NCBI GenBank assembly: GCA_023228825.1
Contig: JALOAL010000013.1
Span: 1 to 64,000 of the forward strand
Length of the DNA: 64,000 bases
DNA from: Dehalococcoidia bacterium
Lineage (GTDB): Bacteria > Chloroflexota > Dehalococcoidia > UBA2979
Reading direction: 5' to 3'
The notes under the pieces are model-generated. The model was not told the origin of the DNA. It worked only from the letters and a program-made list of their open reading frames with translations, and made no database searches. The position numbers and the translations under genes were made by a program. How positions within the stretch are numbered: the stretch's first letter is position 1; each line of letters starts with the position of its first letter. Positions 25,025 through 33,597 of this stretch are shown here, one piece after another.

Positions 25025-25390
25025 ATGAATCCCGTCGCGTGGTTCGAGATCAATGGCCCGGAGTCCCAGAAAAAGGCCCTCCAGGACTTCTACGCCAACA
25101 CCTTCGACTGGAAATTCGGCCAGAACCTCCCGAACGACTACGGGATGGTCGAGAAGGCCGACGACGCTCCGGGCATCGGCGGCGCCGTGGACGCCTCGGA
25201 CCGTGGCGCGGAGGTCCTGATCTTCATCGAAGTGGACGGCCTGAACGCCTACCTGGACCGGGCGAAGGAGAACGGCGCCGAGGTGGTTCAGGGCCAGACC
25301 GACGTGCCCGGCATGGTGAGTTATGCCCTCATCCGCGACCCCGCCGGCAACGTCGTGGGCGTCATGGACTCCGCCACACCCGAGGGCTGA
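25025..25390 (+). CDS. VOC-family (glyoxalase-like) protein
   Basis: The 121-residue protein has the beta-alpha-beta-beta-beta repeats of the vicinal oxygen chelate fold. It has PVAWFEINGPE at the start, FYANTFDWKF in the first module and ALIRDPAGNVVGVM at the end of the second. It belongs to the small bacterial group close to PF00903 proteins of unknown function. Not all metal ligands of glyoxalase I are evident. GGAAGG precedes the ATG. Confidence 0.88.
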   Translation: MNPVAWFEINGPESQKKALQDFYANTFDWKFGQNLPNDYGMVEKADDAPGIGGAVDASDRGAEVLIFIEVDGLNAYLDRAKENGAEVVQGQTDVPGMVSYALIRDPAGNVVGVMDSATPEG

Positions 25391-25442
25391 CGCCGGAAGC
25401 GCATCATCGGACAGCACCGCGGGGGGTACCCCTCCGATGCAA

Positions 25443-25468
25443 GGGCGCAGCGTGCTGCGCCCTCATGG
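25443..25468 (-). repeat. Dispersed palindromic element, copy 2
   Basis: These 26 bases are identical to 171-196 but inverted. The hairpin arms GGGCGCAGC and GCTGCGCCC are perfect. The rest of the 250-base gap between the VOC and lhr genes (25391-25640) shows nothing else recognisable. Confidence 0.7.
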
Positions 25469-25640
25469 TGATCGAGACAGGCGGCGGATACCTCGCCCGC
25501 CCGAGGCCTCCTGACGGCGCCGCGTCTGGGCGGAAGGCCTTCAACCGAAAGGATGGGAGGACTCGGAGTCCGGGACGGACGTCCACTTCGAGTGCCTGCC
25601 GACAGGAGTCCCCCCATGAGCCCCGCCGCCGAGCGGCGTC

Positions 25641-28600
25641 CTACCCCGCAGGCGTCCCCACGAGCGGGTTCTCCGGCAGGCCGTCGACGAAGGTCACGGT
25701 GCGGCCGCGCTGCGAGGGCACCCGGTCGCCGGGGAGGATGAAGCCGGTGAGGTTGACCGGGTCCACGGCGCTGACGGTGATGCGAGTGCCGTCATGGGGT
25801 TCGCGGCGCACCTCCCGCAGCAGCGTCACGGCCTCCGGGAGCGCGTACTGCTCACCGGCCACGCCGATGACGAAGCGGCCGCCTCGGATGAGGCCGCGCG
25901 CCTCCAGGCGGCGGAGGGCGCGCATCACGTAGCGCCAGGGCATGGCGAAGGACTCGCGCTGGGCGATGTCGCGGAAGACCACGCCGTAGCGGGCCAGCAG
26001 CACCTGCGCCACCTCCTCCGCCAGGTCGTCGTCGAACTCGTCCTGGCGGGTGGGGTCGAACTCCGGGGAGCGCACGAGCGACCAGCGGCCGGGCGGGCCA
26101 CCCCCGGCGAACATGCCCCCGCGCAGGTAGTTGCCGCTGCCTCGCCGCCGATGCCGGCTGCGCGAGCGGCTGCCTCCCGCGATCTCGCGCAGGCCCTGGA
26201 AGCCGTCCGAGGCGACCCAGCCGCCGGCGATCAGTTCGCGCAGGCCCTGCTCCACGTCCGTCACCAGGCGGCGAGTGCCGCTCACGATCTCGTCGAAGAA
26301 GAGCGCGCCCCGACGTTCGAGGAGCGCCGCGATCTCACCGGCGGCCCCGGCCTGCGGGAGCGGCGGATCACCCCCGCCCCAGCCGCCCGGTGCGCCTCGC
26401 ACGGCGGCGAGCAGGCCCGGCAGTGCGTGGCGCGGGGCGAGCGTCACGGGGGTGGCGCGCGTGGCGGCGCTGCCGAGGCGGCCGTCCACCTCCAGGCGTC
26501 GAGGCGTGAGCCGCGCCCAGGTGGCCTCGCCAGCCAGGCAGAGTTCGTCCAGCCATGAGGCGTGGTACTCCCGCATCCGGCCGCGCAGCAAGTCGCTCTC
26601 CCACACGCTGGCGGACGCCTCAAACCCCGCGAGGCGGGCGATGACCGCGCGCAGCCCGCCACGGCCCTCGGCATGGGCACGTGGGTCCAGGTGTTGCCAG
26701 CGCAGCAGGAAGCGCATGTAGTCCTGCTTGGCGACGGGGTCGATCTCCTTGCGGAGGCGGTCCAGCGTGTAGCGGTGGATACGGGCCAGGAGGCGGCGGT
26801 CGCACCACTCGTCCGCACTCGCCCCGGGGGCGGCGTCCGGGGCGGCGGCGCCGGGCGAGAAGCGGCCGCGCAGCACGAACCCCTGCGCCTCCAGCATCAC
26901 CAGGCCATGCTCCACGTCCGTCGCGCCGAGGGCTGTCCGCGCCGCGAGTTCGCCCACGGTGGTCACGCCGGCGACCTCCATGTGCCCGCGCAGCATCGAT
27001 CCGCGAGCGCCCTCGCGATGCTCGACCTTGAGGACGGCGCGGGAGGGCACGTCCAGCAGCGGCAGCCGCGCACCCTCGTACACGAGGCGTACCGACTCGA
27101 CATGCTCGACGGCGAACCAGGCGCGCGAGTCGCCCGTGTCGATGGCGGCAGCGCGGCCAGCGGCGCGGAGTTCCTCCAGCCAGTCCACCCAGTCCAGCAC
27201 CGCCCCCTCGTCCATGGCGACCACGCCAAGGAGGACGTCGTGCACCTCCTCGGCGTTACGAGGCTGCGGCCACGCCTCCTCCGCGACGGCGGCAATGGCG
27301 TCCTCGTCCAGCGCGGCGAGGTCGCGCGCGCTCTCCGGCAGGCCGCGACGCAGCGTGATGGCGCGCGTGCGGCGCTCCTCGATCGGCGCGTCGTCCAGGT
27401 ACGTGTACGGCTTGCCGCTGACGATCTCGTGCGCCATGGGGCTGGGCTCCACGGTGTCGCGGGCGTGGTAGCGGATCTCGCCCGCCTCCACGCGCTCCAG
27501 GACGCGGCGGAGGTTCTCCACGTCCATCGCCTCGAACAGGCAGTCGCGCATGGTCTGGTGCATCAGGGGGTGGTCCGGGAGGCTCAGCGGCTCGGTCATG
27601 TGTTCCTGGCAGCCCACCTGCTCCGGGAACACCGCCGCCATCAGGTCGTCCGCGCGCATGCGCTGGATGAACGGGGGCACCTGCTTGCCCCCGCGCATAC
27701 GAGGCACGGCGAGCGCGCGCGTGGTGTTCCAGCGCCAGCGCGTGGGGAACATGGGGATGTAGAACACGGAGGAGTGCACGGACTCCTCCACGTTGCGAGG
27801 CGTCACCCACCCAAACGCCTCCTCCAGCGGCCACGAGTGCTGCGGGCCGCTGGAAAGCAGGATCGCGTCGTCGTTGGCGGCGGCCTGCAGTTCGAAGTCG
27901 AACGCCACGCAGAAGCGCTTACGTAGCGCGAGGCCCCACGCGCGGTTGATGCGCATGCCGAAGGGGGCGTGCACCACCAGTTGCATGCCGCCGGAGTCGT
28001 CGAAGAAGCGCTCGAACACCACGTCCGTGTCGGAGGGCACCACGCCCAGGCCGTCCCGCGTGGCGCGCAGGTACTCCGCGATCTGTTCGGCGCCCAGGGC
28101 GTCAAGGGCGCCCTCCTCCATCAGGAACGCGCGCAACGCCTCGTGGTCCCCGTCCAGCCGGTCTGCCACGTCGCGCCGCAGACGGCCCACCTCCTCCGAG
28201 AGTTCCAGGGTGCGTCCAGGCGCCTCTCCCAGCCAGAACGGGATCGTGGGCGGCGCGCCCTGCGCATCCGTGACGTGCACGGTGTTGGGCCCCACACGGC
28301 TGATACGCCACGAGGTAGATCCGAGCAGGAAGATGTCGCCGATGGAGGACTCCATGGCGAAGTCCTCGTTGATGGTGCCCACCACGGCGCCGTCCGGCTC
28401 CGCCAGCACGCGGTAGTCGCCCAGTTCGGGGATGGTGCCGCCGTTCTGGATCGCGGTCAGGCGCGCGGCACGCCTGGGACGGAGGACGCCGTTGATGCGG
28501 TCGCGGTGCACCAACGGCGCCGCGCGGCCCGCCCCCTCGCCGATGCCCACCGAGAGCATCTCCACGATGTCGTCGAACGCCGCGCGCTCGAGGGCAGCGT

Positions 28601-29945
28601 AGGGCGCGGCACGGCGCACGAGCGCGAAGAGGTCATCCTCGCGCCAGTCCTCGCACGAGACTTCGGCCACGATCTGTTGCGCCAGCACGTCCAGCGGCGC
28701 CACGGGCTGGTGGATGCGGTCCAACCGCCCGGCCCGCACCGCACGCACGAGGGCGGCGCACTCCACGAGTTCGTCGCGCGTGGTGGGGAAGAGCCGCCCG
28801 TGCGGCCGCAGGCCCAGCGCGTGCCCGGAGCGCCCCACGCGCTGGAGGAACGTCGCGATACCCCTCGGCGAGCCGACCTGGCACACCAGGTCGATGCTGC
28901 CGATGTCGATGCCGAGTTCGAGGGAGGCGGTGGCCACGAGCACCTTGAGGTCGCCCGCCTTCAACCGCTGCTCCACGCGCAGCCGCCGCTCCTTGGAGAG
29001 CGACCCATGGTGCGAGGCGACCGCGTCCTCGCCCAGGCGTTCCGCCAGGTGCAGCGCCACGCGCTCCGACAGCCGGCGCGTGTTGACGAAGACCAGCGTG
29101 GTCTTATGTTCCGTGATCAATTCGGCGAGGCGGTTGTAGACCTCCGCCATCTGCTCCTTGGGCGCCACCGCCTCCAGGTCACTGGGCGGCACCTCCACGT
29201 GCAGGTCCAGGTCGCGCTGGTGGCCCAGGTCCAGCACCTCGCACCCACGGTCGCCCTCCGCCCCACCCGTGCCCACGAGGAAGCGCGCGATCTCCTCGAT
29301 CGGCCGCTGGGTGGCGGACAGTCCCACGCGCTGCGGTCGCGCGTTGCCGGCGGACTGCACGAGGTGGTCGAGGCGTTCGAGAGTGAGCGAGAGGTGCGTG
29401 CCTCTCCGGTCACGGGCCAGCGCGTGGATCTCGTCCACGATCACGGTGCGCACGGAACGGAGCGCCTCCCGCGCCCGGTCGGAGGTGACCATGAGGTAGA
29501 GCGACTCCGGCGTGGTGATGAGCACGTGCGGCGGGCGACGCACGATCGCCTGGCGCTCGGACTGCGGGGTGTCACCGGTCCGCACGGCCGTGGTGATCGG
29601 CGCCAGGTCGTAGCCCATCTCTGCCGCCGTCGCGCGGATCTCCTCCAGCGGTGTGTCGAGGTTGCGCTCAATGTCGTTGGAGAGCGCCTTGAGCGGCGAG
29701 ACGTAGAGGATGCGGACGCCCGGCTCCATCGCGCCCCGCTCCGCCTCCCGCACCAGCGAGTCGATGCCGACGAGGAAGGCCGCCAGCGTCTTGCCGGAGC
29801 CGGTGGGCGCGGCGAGCAGGACGTCGCGGTGCGCCTCGATCGCCGGCCAGCCCGCAGACTGGGCGTCCGTGGGCGCGCCGAAGCGCCGTTCGAACCACGT
29901 CCGGACGGCGGGGTGCAGCAGGTCGAGGGCGGGAGTCTGGGTCAT
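25641..29945 (-). CDS. lhr: Lhr-type large superfamily 2 DNA helicase
   Basis: The product is about 1434 residues, the usual length of bacterial Lhr (large helicase-related). Helicase motifs are Walker A APTGSGKT (46-53), DEIH (171-174) and SATQ (210-213). The second RecA domain contains FVNTRRLSERVA, ATASLELGIDIG and QVGSPRGIATFLQRVGRSGH. A winged-helix and the long C-terminal Lhr domains follow. Lhr is an ATP-dependent 3'-5' helicase linked to DNA repair, for example after mitomycin C damage in mycobacteria. I chose the ATG at 29945 because upstream residues are unrelated to the family. It is divergent from the PLA2-like gene. Confidence 0.94.
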   Translation of the reverse strand: MTQTPALDLLHPAVRTWFERRFGAPTDAQSAGWPAIEAHRDVLLAAPTGSGKTLAAFLVGIDSLVREAERGAMEPGVRILYVSPLKALSNDIERNLDTPLEEIRATAAEMGYDLAPITTAVRTGDTPQSERQAIVRRPPHVLITTPESLYLMVTSDRAREALRSVRTVIVDEIHALARDRRGTHLSLTLERLDHLVQSAGNARPQRVGLSATQRPIEEIARFLVGTGGAEGDRGCEVLDLGHQRDLDLHVEVPPSDLEAVAPKEQMAEVYNRLAELITEHKTTLVFVNTRRLSERVALHLAERLGEDAVASHHGSLSKERRLRVEQRLKAGDLKVLVATASLELGIDIGSIDLVCQVGSPRGIATFLQRVGRSGHALGLRPHGRLFPTTRDELVECAALVRAVRAGRLDRIHQPVAPLDVLAQQIVAEVSCEDWREDDLFALVRRAAPYAALERAAFDDIVEMLSVGIGEGAGRAAPLVHRDRINGVLRPRRAARLTAIQNGGTIPELGDYRVLAEPDGAVVGTINEDFAMESSIGDIFLLGSTSWRISRVGPNTVHVTDAQGAPPTIPFWLGEAPGRTLELSEEVGRLRRDVADRLDGDHEALRAFLMEEGALDALGAEQIAEYLRATRDGLGVVPSDTDVVFERFFDDSGGMQLVVHAPFGMRINRAWGLALRKRFCVAFDFELQAAANDDAILLSSGPQHSWPLEEAFGWVTPRNVEESVHSSVFYIPMFPTRWRWNTTRALAVPRMRGGKQVPPFIQRMRADDLMAAVFPEQVGCQEHMTEPLSLPDHPLMHQTMRDCLFEAMDVENLRRVLERVEAGEIRYHARDTVEPSPMAHEIVSGKPYTYLDDAPIEERRTRAITLRRGLPESARDLAALDEDAIAAVAEEAWPQPRNAEEVHDVLLGVVAMDEGAVLDWVDWLEELRAAGRAAAIDTGDSRAWFAVEHVESVRLVYEGARLPLLDVPSRAVLKVEHREGARGSMLRGHMEVAGVTTVGELAARTALGATDVEHGLVMLEAQGFVLRGRFSPGAAAPDAAPGASADEWCDRRLLARIHRYTLDRLRKEIDPVAKQDYMRFLLRWQHLDPRAHAEGRGGLRAVIARLAGFEASASVWESDLLRGRMREYHASWLDELCLAGEATWARLTPRRLEVDGRLGSAATRATPVTLAPRHALPGLLAAVRGAPGGWGGGDPPLPQAGAAGEIAALLERRGALFFDEIVSGTRRLVTDVEQGLRELIAGGWVASDGFQGLREIAGGSRSRSRHRRRGSGNYLRGGMFAGGGPPGRWSLVRSPEFDPTRQDEFDDDLAEEVAQVLLARYGVVFRDIAQRESFAMPWRYVMRALRRLEARGLIRGGRFVIGVAGEQYALPEAVTLLREVRREPHDGTRITVSAVDPVNLTGFILPGDRVPSQRGRTVTFVDGLPENPLVGTPAG

Positions 29946-30047
29946 CCTGAGAGCCGGACTGCGGTGCAGGTCTACGATGGGACAGCCCCACCGAACGCTC
30001 GAACACATCGCTGAATCGTCGCTGAACCAACACTGAATCGAGGTCGG

Positions 30048-30458
30048 ATGCGCCGCCTGTCCAGTGTAGCCCTGCTGCTCGCCGTGCTCGCCGTGCTCGC
30101 CGTGTTCGCTGTCACCGCAGGCGCCCCGTCCGGCGTCTCGGCGCAGGAGGGCCACCCGGACGACTACTGCACGCAGTCACCCGACCGCCCGCTCGGCTGG
30201 CTCTTCACCGACGCCTGCCGAGGACACGACGAGTGCCTCGAAGCGCTCGGACCGGTGGCGGAGGTGGTGGAGCGCCTCGCCTGCGACGACGCCTTCCTCG
30301 AAGCCCTGCTCGACGCACCGAGCGCGCTGCACGACGGGGTGTGCAGCCGCTCGCCGATGTGCCAGGTGATCGCGCGCATCTACCACTTTGTGGTGCGCCT
30401 GGTGACGTTGGAGTTCGTCCCGCCGAACGTGCCCGCTACGCCGAACCCTGCGGGCTAG
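30048..30458 (+). CDS. Secreted phospholipase A2-like protein
   Basis: The 136-residue protein has a signal peptide (about 1-32, ending VSAQ). The mature part carries C57-R-G-H60-D61-E-C63, the CxxHDxC active-site signature of phospholipase A2, followed by C79-D80 with the AFLEAL helix as in prokaryotic PLA2 enzymes. Six cysteines (41, 57, 63, 79, 99, 105) could form three disulfides. The family cleaves the sn-2 ester of phospholipids with calcium. The gene stands alone between lhr and a small membrane-protein gene. Confidence 0.82.
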   Translation: MRRLSSVALLLAVLAVLAVFAVTAGAPSGVSAQEGHPDDYCTQSPDRPLGWLFTDACRGHDECLEALGPVAEVVERLACDDAFLEALLDAPSALHDGVCSRSPMCQVIARIYHFVVRLVTLEFVPPNVPATPNPAG

Positions 30459-30483
30459 CCCCCAGAGGAGTGAGCGATCACGT

Positions 30484-30693
30484 TCAGCCAGCGTCGGGCG
30501 GTGGCTTCTGGGCCACCGCCGCCGGCTCAGGGGCGGGATCGGCCCAGACGAGACTCACGACCGAGGCGAATGCCACGGCGATTCCGACGACACCCACAGC
30601 AGCGATGACAATCGTCGCGCGATTCACCGTCGCGAAGAGAAGAGCGGCGACAATCACCGAAATCCGCCTCCAGCGCAACCGAAGCATTGCCAT
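30484..30693 (-). CDS. Small membrane protein of unknown function
   Basis: This 69-residue reading frame encodes two adjacent hydrophobic segments (about 11-22 and 26-47), a basic N-terminus (LRLRWRR) and a Pro/Ala-rich tail. The basic residues inside suggest both ends face the cytoplasm. AGGCGGG precedes the ATG at 30693. No family is recognised, and the small size makes the call uncertain. Confidence 0.5.
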   Translation of the reverse strand: MAMLRLRWRRISVIVAALLFATVNRATIVIAAVGVVGIAVAFASVVSLVWADPAPEPAAVAQKPPPDAG

Positions 30694-30919
30694 CTCGCCC
30701 GCCTCTCTATCGCGTCCTAGAACCCCGACATCGAGCCCAACTCGACCACAACCGTAATCCCCCCACACACCAGCCCGTCAACGCCTCCACCGTGCGCTGC
30801 TTCCCATGCCACGACGCGACGGCTGCGCTGTTCAGCAGACCGTCCTCCACCCCCGCCGCGCTATCCTGTCGCCGCCTGCCACCCCGCATCGAGGTAGGCG
30901 CGCAGCGGAGGAGCGAGTG

Positions 30920-31705
30920 ATGGCAGGACCACTGGATGGACGTACCGCGATCGTCACCGGCGCGAGCCGGGGCATTGGGGAGTACGTGGCGCGCTCCCTC
31001 GCGGCGGACGGGGCGAGGGTGGCCGTGGCCGCCCGCACGGAGGAGGTCTCCGACAGCCGCCTGCCGGGCACGATCCACACCGTCACGCAGCGCATCAAGG
31101 ACGACGGCGGCGAGGCGCTCGCCGTGCGCATGGACATGCGCGACGCCGATAGCATCAAGGACGGCGTACAGAAGGTCGTCGACGAGTGGGGCGGCCTCGA
31201 AATCATCGTCAACAACGCGGCCATCCTGGTGCCGGGCACGATCGAGACGGTGCAGGAGCGCCACCTCGATCTGATCTGGCAGATCGACCTGCGCGGGCCG
31301 CTGCTGCTCATCAAGTACGCGCTGCCGCACATGAAGGCCGCCGGGCGAGGGCATATCGTGAACGTCTCCTCGCGGGCGGGCGTGTTCCCGGGGCCAGGCC
31401 CCTACCCGGAGGCCCGCTCCGGCGGCGCGTTCTACGGGATGGTGAAGTCCGGCCTGGAGCGCTACTCGCAGGGCCTGGCCATGGAACTGCAGGACGACAA
31501 CATCTCCGTCAACGTCCTCTCGCCGCAGGGCCGCATCAAGACCCCCGGCAACGTCTTCGCCTCCAACGACCGGGAGAACCCGGACCTGGAGTTCGAGGAT
31601 GCGTGGGAGATGGGCAAGGGCACGGCCTGGATCTGCCAGCAGGGCATCGAGTTCACCGGCCACATCCTGTTCGACCAGGACCTGTGCAGGGAGCGCGGCC
31701 TCTGA
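30920..31705 (+). CDS. SDR-family oxidoreductase
   Basis: The 261-residue protein is a classical SDR with TGASRGIG near residues 13-20, NNAA, the catalytic Ser in NVSSRAG and the YGMVK active-site pair. A long insert before the tyrosine (PGPGPYPEARSGGAF) is unusual. The C-terminal ending with FDQDLCRERGL matches a group of uncharacterised actinobacterial and Chloroflexota SDRs. GGAGGAG lies just before the ATG at 30920, so the upstream in-frame extension is not used. Substrate unknown. Confidence 0.92.
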   Translation: MAGPLDGRTAIVTGASRGIGEYVARSLAADGARVAVAARTEEVSDSRLPGTIHTVTQRIKDDGGEALAVRMDMRDADSIKDGVQKVVDEWGGLEIIVNNAAILVPGTIETVQERHLDLIWQIDLRGPLLLIKYALPHMKAAGRGHIVNVSSRAGVFPGPGPYPEARSGGAFYGMVKSGLERYSQGLAMELQDDNISVNVLSPQGRIKTPGNVFASNDRENPDLEFEDAWEMGKGTAWICQQGIEFTGHILFDQDLCRERGL

Positions 31706-32148
31706 GCCCGGCGCTCGCCCGCGCGGACTGGCTCTTCCGCAACGCCGGCAAGGTCACCATCGCCATGTTGCTGACCACGCTGGCGTTGCGCGCGGTGGGG
31801 GCGGAATACTGGACGGCCGTCTTCAGCCTCGCCCACATCGTGGCGTTGGTGGCGCTGCTACCGCTGGGCGCCGCGCTGCTCGGACACGGCTTCCGCCGTG
31901 CGTCCAGGGCAGGGCAGCCGGGCATCCTCGGTGTGCTGCGCCGCTATCGGACGGTGGCGCTTGTCCTGGCCGTGATCGTGGTGGCCGTGGCCGTCACGCT
32001 CGTCACGTTCGAGGACGGCCCGCGCCCGGTGCGGCAGGCGGCGAACCTCACCACCGTGGTGCTCGTGGTGCTGCTGGTGGTGCGCTACCTGCGCTGGTCA
32101 CGCGCGCTCCGCGGCATCCCGCCAGGGAGCGCCGACCACGTCGTGTAG
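31684..32148 (+). CDS. Small four-helix membrane protein
   Basis: The roughly 154-residue protein has four hydrophobic segments at about residues 26-44, 46-64, 84-102 and 115-130, with basic loops. It lacks any motif I can name. The start is uncertain: the GTG at 31684 overlaps the SDR end by 22 bases and has AGGA upstream, while an ATG at 31765 would cut into the first helix. It is probably co-transcribed with the SDR. Confidence 0.6.
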   Translation: MQGARPLSPALARADWLFRNAGKVTIAMLLTTLALRAVGAEYWTAVFSLAHIVALVALLPLGAALLGHGFRRASRAGQPGILGVLRRYRTVALVLAVIVVAVAVTLVTFEDGPRPVRQAANLTTVVLVVLLVVRYLRWSRALRGIPPGSADHVV

Positions 32149-32215
32149 CGCCGCCTCGGGGCCCCCGGCGTCGCGAGGCATACGCGCACACGCGACGCAT
32201 GCGCGAGGCGTCGCG

Positions 32216-32641
32216 CTAGTCCTCCGCGCCGTGCACGACAAAGACGGGGATGCCGGGCGTGTTCCGCACCAGCGACTCCGACACGGACCCCAGCACCGCG
32301 CGCGCCAGCAATCCGCGTGCTCGCGTGCTGGTGACGATCAGGTCCACCTCGCGCTCGATGGCGAGCGTCGCCAGCGCCTGGTCCACCACGCCCTGGAGCA
32401 CCACCGTCTCCACGTGCGGCAGGCCCGCCTCCCGCAGTTCGTGCGCCGCGGCCTCCAGGCGGGTGGAGTAGGTCACGCCCTGCGCCACGCTCACGTCGCC
32501 GCCACCCACGCTCTCTGTCACCTCCACGACGTGACAGATGAGGACGGTGGACTTGAAGGCGTCCGCCACCGCGATGACGTGTGGCCTCGCCTGCTCCGCG
32601 CGGTCGCTCGCATCGTGGGCCCACAGGATCGTCTGGTACAT
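32216..32641 (-). CDS. UspA-family universal stress protein
   Basis: The 141-residue protein is a single Usp domain. The N-terminal YQTILWAHDASDRAE strand-loop and the C-terminal STRARGLLARAVLGSVSESL contain an ATP-binding-like pattern (G-x2-G-x9-G-S/T), here partly degenerate. Usp proteins bind ATP or AMP and are induced by stress. The short gap on its left holds GC-rich repeats of GCGTCGCGAGGC type. Confidence 0.9.
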   Translation of the reverse strand: MYQTILWAHDASDRAEQARPHVIAVADAFKSTVLICHVVEVTESVGGGDVSVAQGVTYSTRLEAAAHELREAGLPHVETVVLQGVVDQALATLAIEREVDLIVTSTRARGLLARAVLGSVSESLVRNTPGIPVFVVHGAED

Positions 32642-32750
32642 GGCCGTGCCCGTCTGCCGGTCGCCGGGTTAGCGCGAGTGTAGATCAGCGGGATTGACCA
32701 GACATCACCAGACCCTGCACCGGCCGAGCGCATGCGCGGATCGGGCGCCT

Positions 32751-33470
32751 CTACCCCTGGCGCCAGCCCTCTACGAGCGGCAGCAGTTCCGAGAGGCGCT
32801 CGATGACCGCGTCCGGCTGCACCTCGTACGGCGGGACGTCCGGATTCGGGCGGTGCACCGCGCGCATCCCCACGCGCTGCGCGCCGAAGATGTCGTCGAA
32901 CAGCCGGTCCCCCACGAAGACGGCCCGCGAGGGGTCGGCCACCTCGACGGAGTCGAGCGCGGCACGAAAGGCGTCCGGGTGCGGCTTGGTGACGGCCAGG
33001 TCGCTGGTGTAGACGCGTGCGTCCAGCAGGTGCGCCAGGCCGTCGCGCTCCAACATGCGCTCGTGGAAGTCGGCCGGCCAGTGGGTGTTGGAGAGCAGCC
33101 CGGTGCGGATGCCGCGCTCGCGCAGGGCCTCGAGGAGTGGGGCCGCCTCAGGGTCGTGCTCGATGTGCGGGAGCCACGAGCCGAGGTAGTGGTCGGACGC
33201 CTCGTCGATGATGGCGTCCGCCACGTCGGCGCCCAGGGCGACGGAGGCGCGGTTCACCAGGTCGCGGAAGGTGAACGCCTGGTGGTCGTGGTCCATCTGC
33301 GCCCAGGCGTCCAGTTCCACCCGCGCCAGGCGCTGCTCCAGTTCCTCCGGCGGCTCGCCGAGGTAGGGCGAGAGGTGGTGCGCGGCCAGCCGCCAGATCT
33401 CGTGGAACTCCACCAGCGCCCAGTTGGAGAGCGTGCCGCCCCAGTCAAAGATCACGGCCTGGACAGCCAC
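32751..33470 (-). CDS. HAD-superfamily hydrolase
   Basis: The 239-residue protein has the HAD core. Motif I is FDWGGTL, motif II is LLSNTH, the motif III lysine lies in AVTKPHPDAF, and motif IV is VFVGDRLFDD. In motif I the second aspartate of DxD is replaced by glycine. This removes the general acid used by most phosphatases and resembles dehalogenase or phosphonatase-like members. The start is GTG at 33470 with AGGAGGAG upstream. The substrate is unknown. Confidence 0.9.
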   Translation of the reverse strand: MAVQAVIFDWGGTLSNWALVEFHEIWRLAAHHLSPYLGEPPEELEQRLARVELDAWAQMDHDHQAFTFRDLVNRASVALGADVADAIIDEASDHYLGSWLPHIEHDPEAAPLLEALRERGIRTGLLSNTHWPADFHERMLERDGLAHLLDARVYTSDLAVTKPHPDAFRAALDSVEVADPSRAVFVGDRLFDDIFGAQRVGMRAVHRPNPDVPPYEVQPDAVIERLSELLPLVEGWRQG

Positions 33471-33540
33471 AGGCTCCTCCTTGCAGGCAGCAGCAGATGG
33501 ACGGGGGGGTGAGCGCCGGAGTGTACCGGAGGTGGCGAGG

Positions 33541-33594
33541 GCGTTCGAGGGGCGTTCGAGGGGCGTCCGAGGGGCGTTTGAGGGCCTCCGAGGG
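33541..33594 (+). repeat. Tandem 11-bp repeat, about five units
   Basis: Units of GCGTTCGAGGG at 33541-33551 and 33552-33562 are followed by three diverged copies (GCGTCCGAGGG, GCGTTTGAGG, GCCTCCGAGGG). The array lies between the HAD and methyltransferase genes and ends just before the methyltransferase stop codon. It may reflect replication slippage. Confidence 0.75.
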
Positions 33595-33597
33595 GCA

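Noticed and set aside
27969..30014. A 681-codon plus-strand frame
   Set aside because: It is antisense to the helicase motifs of lhr and has no recognisable domain.
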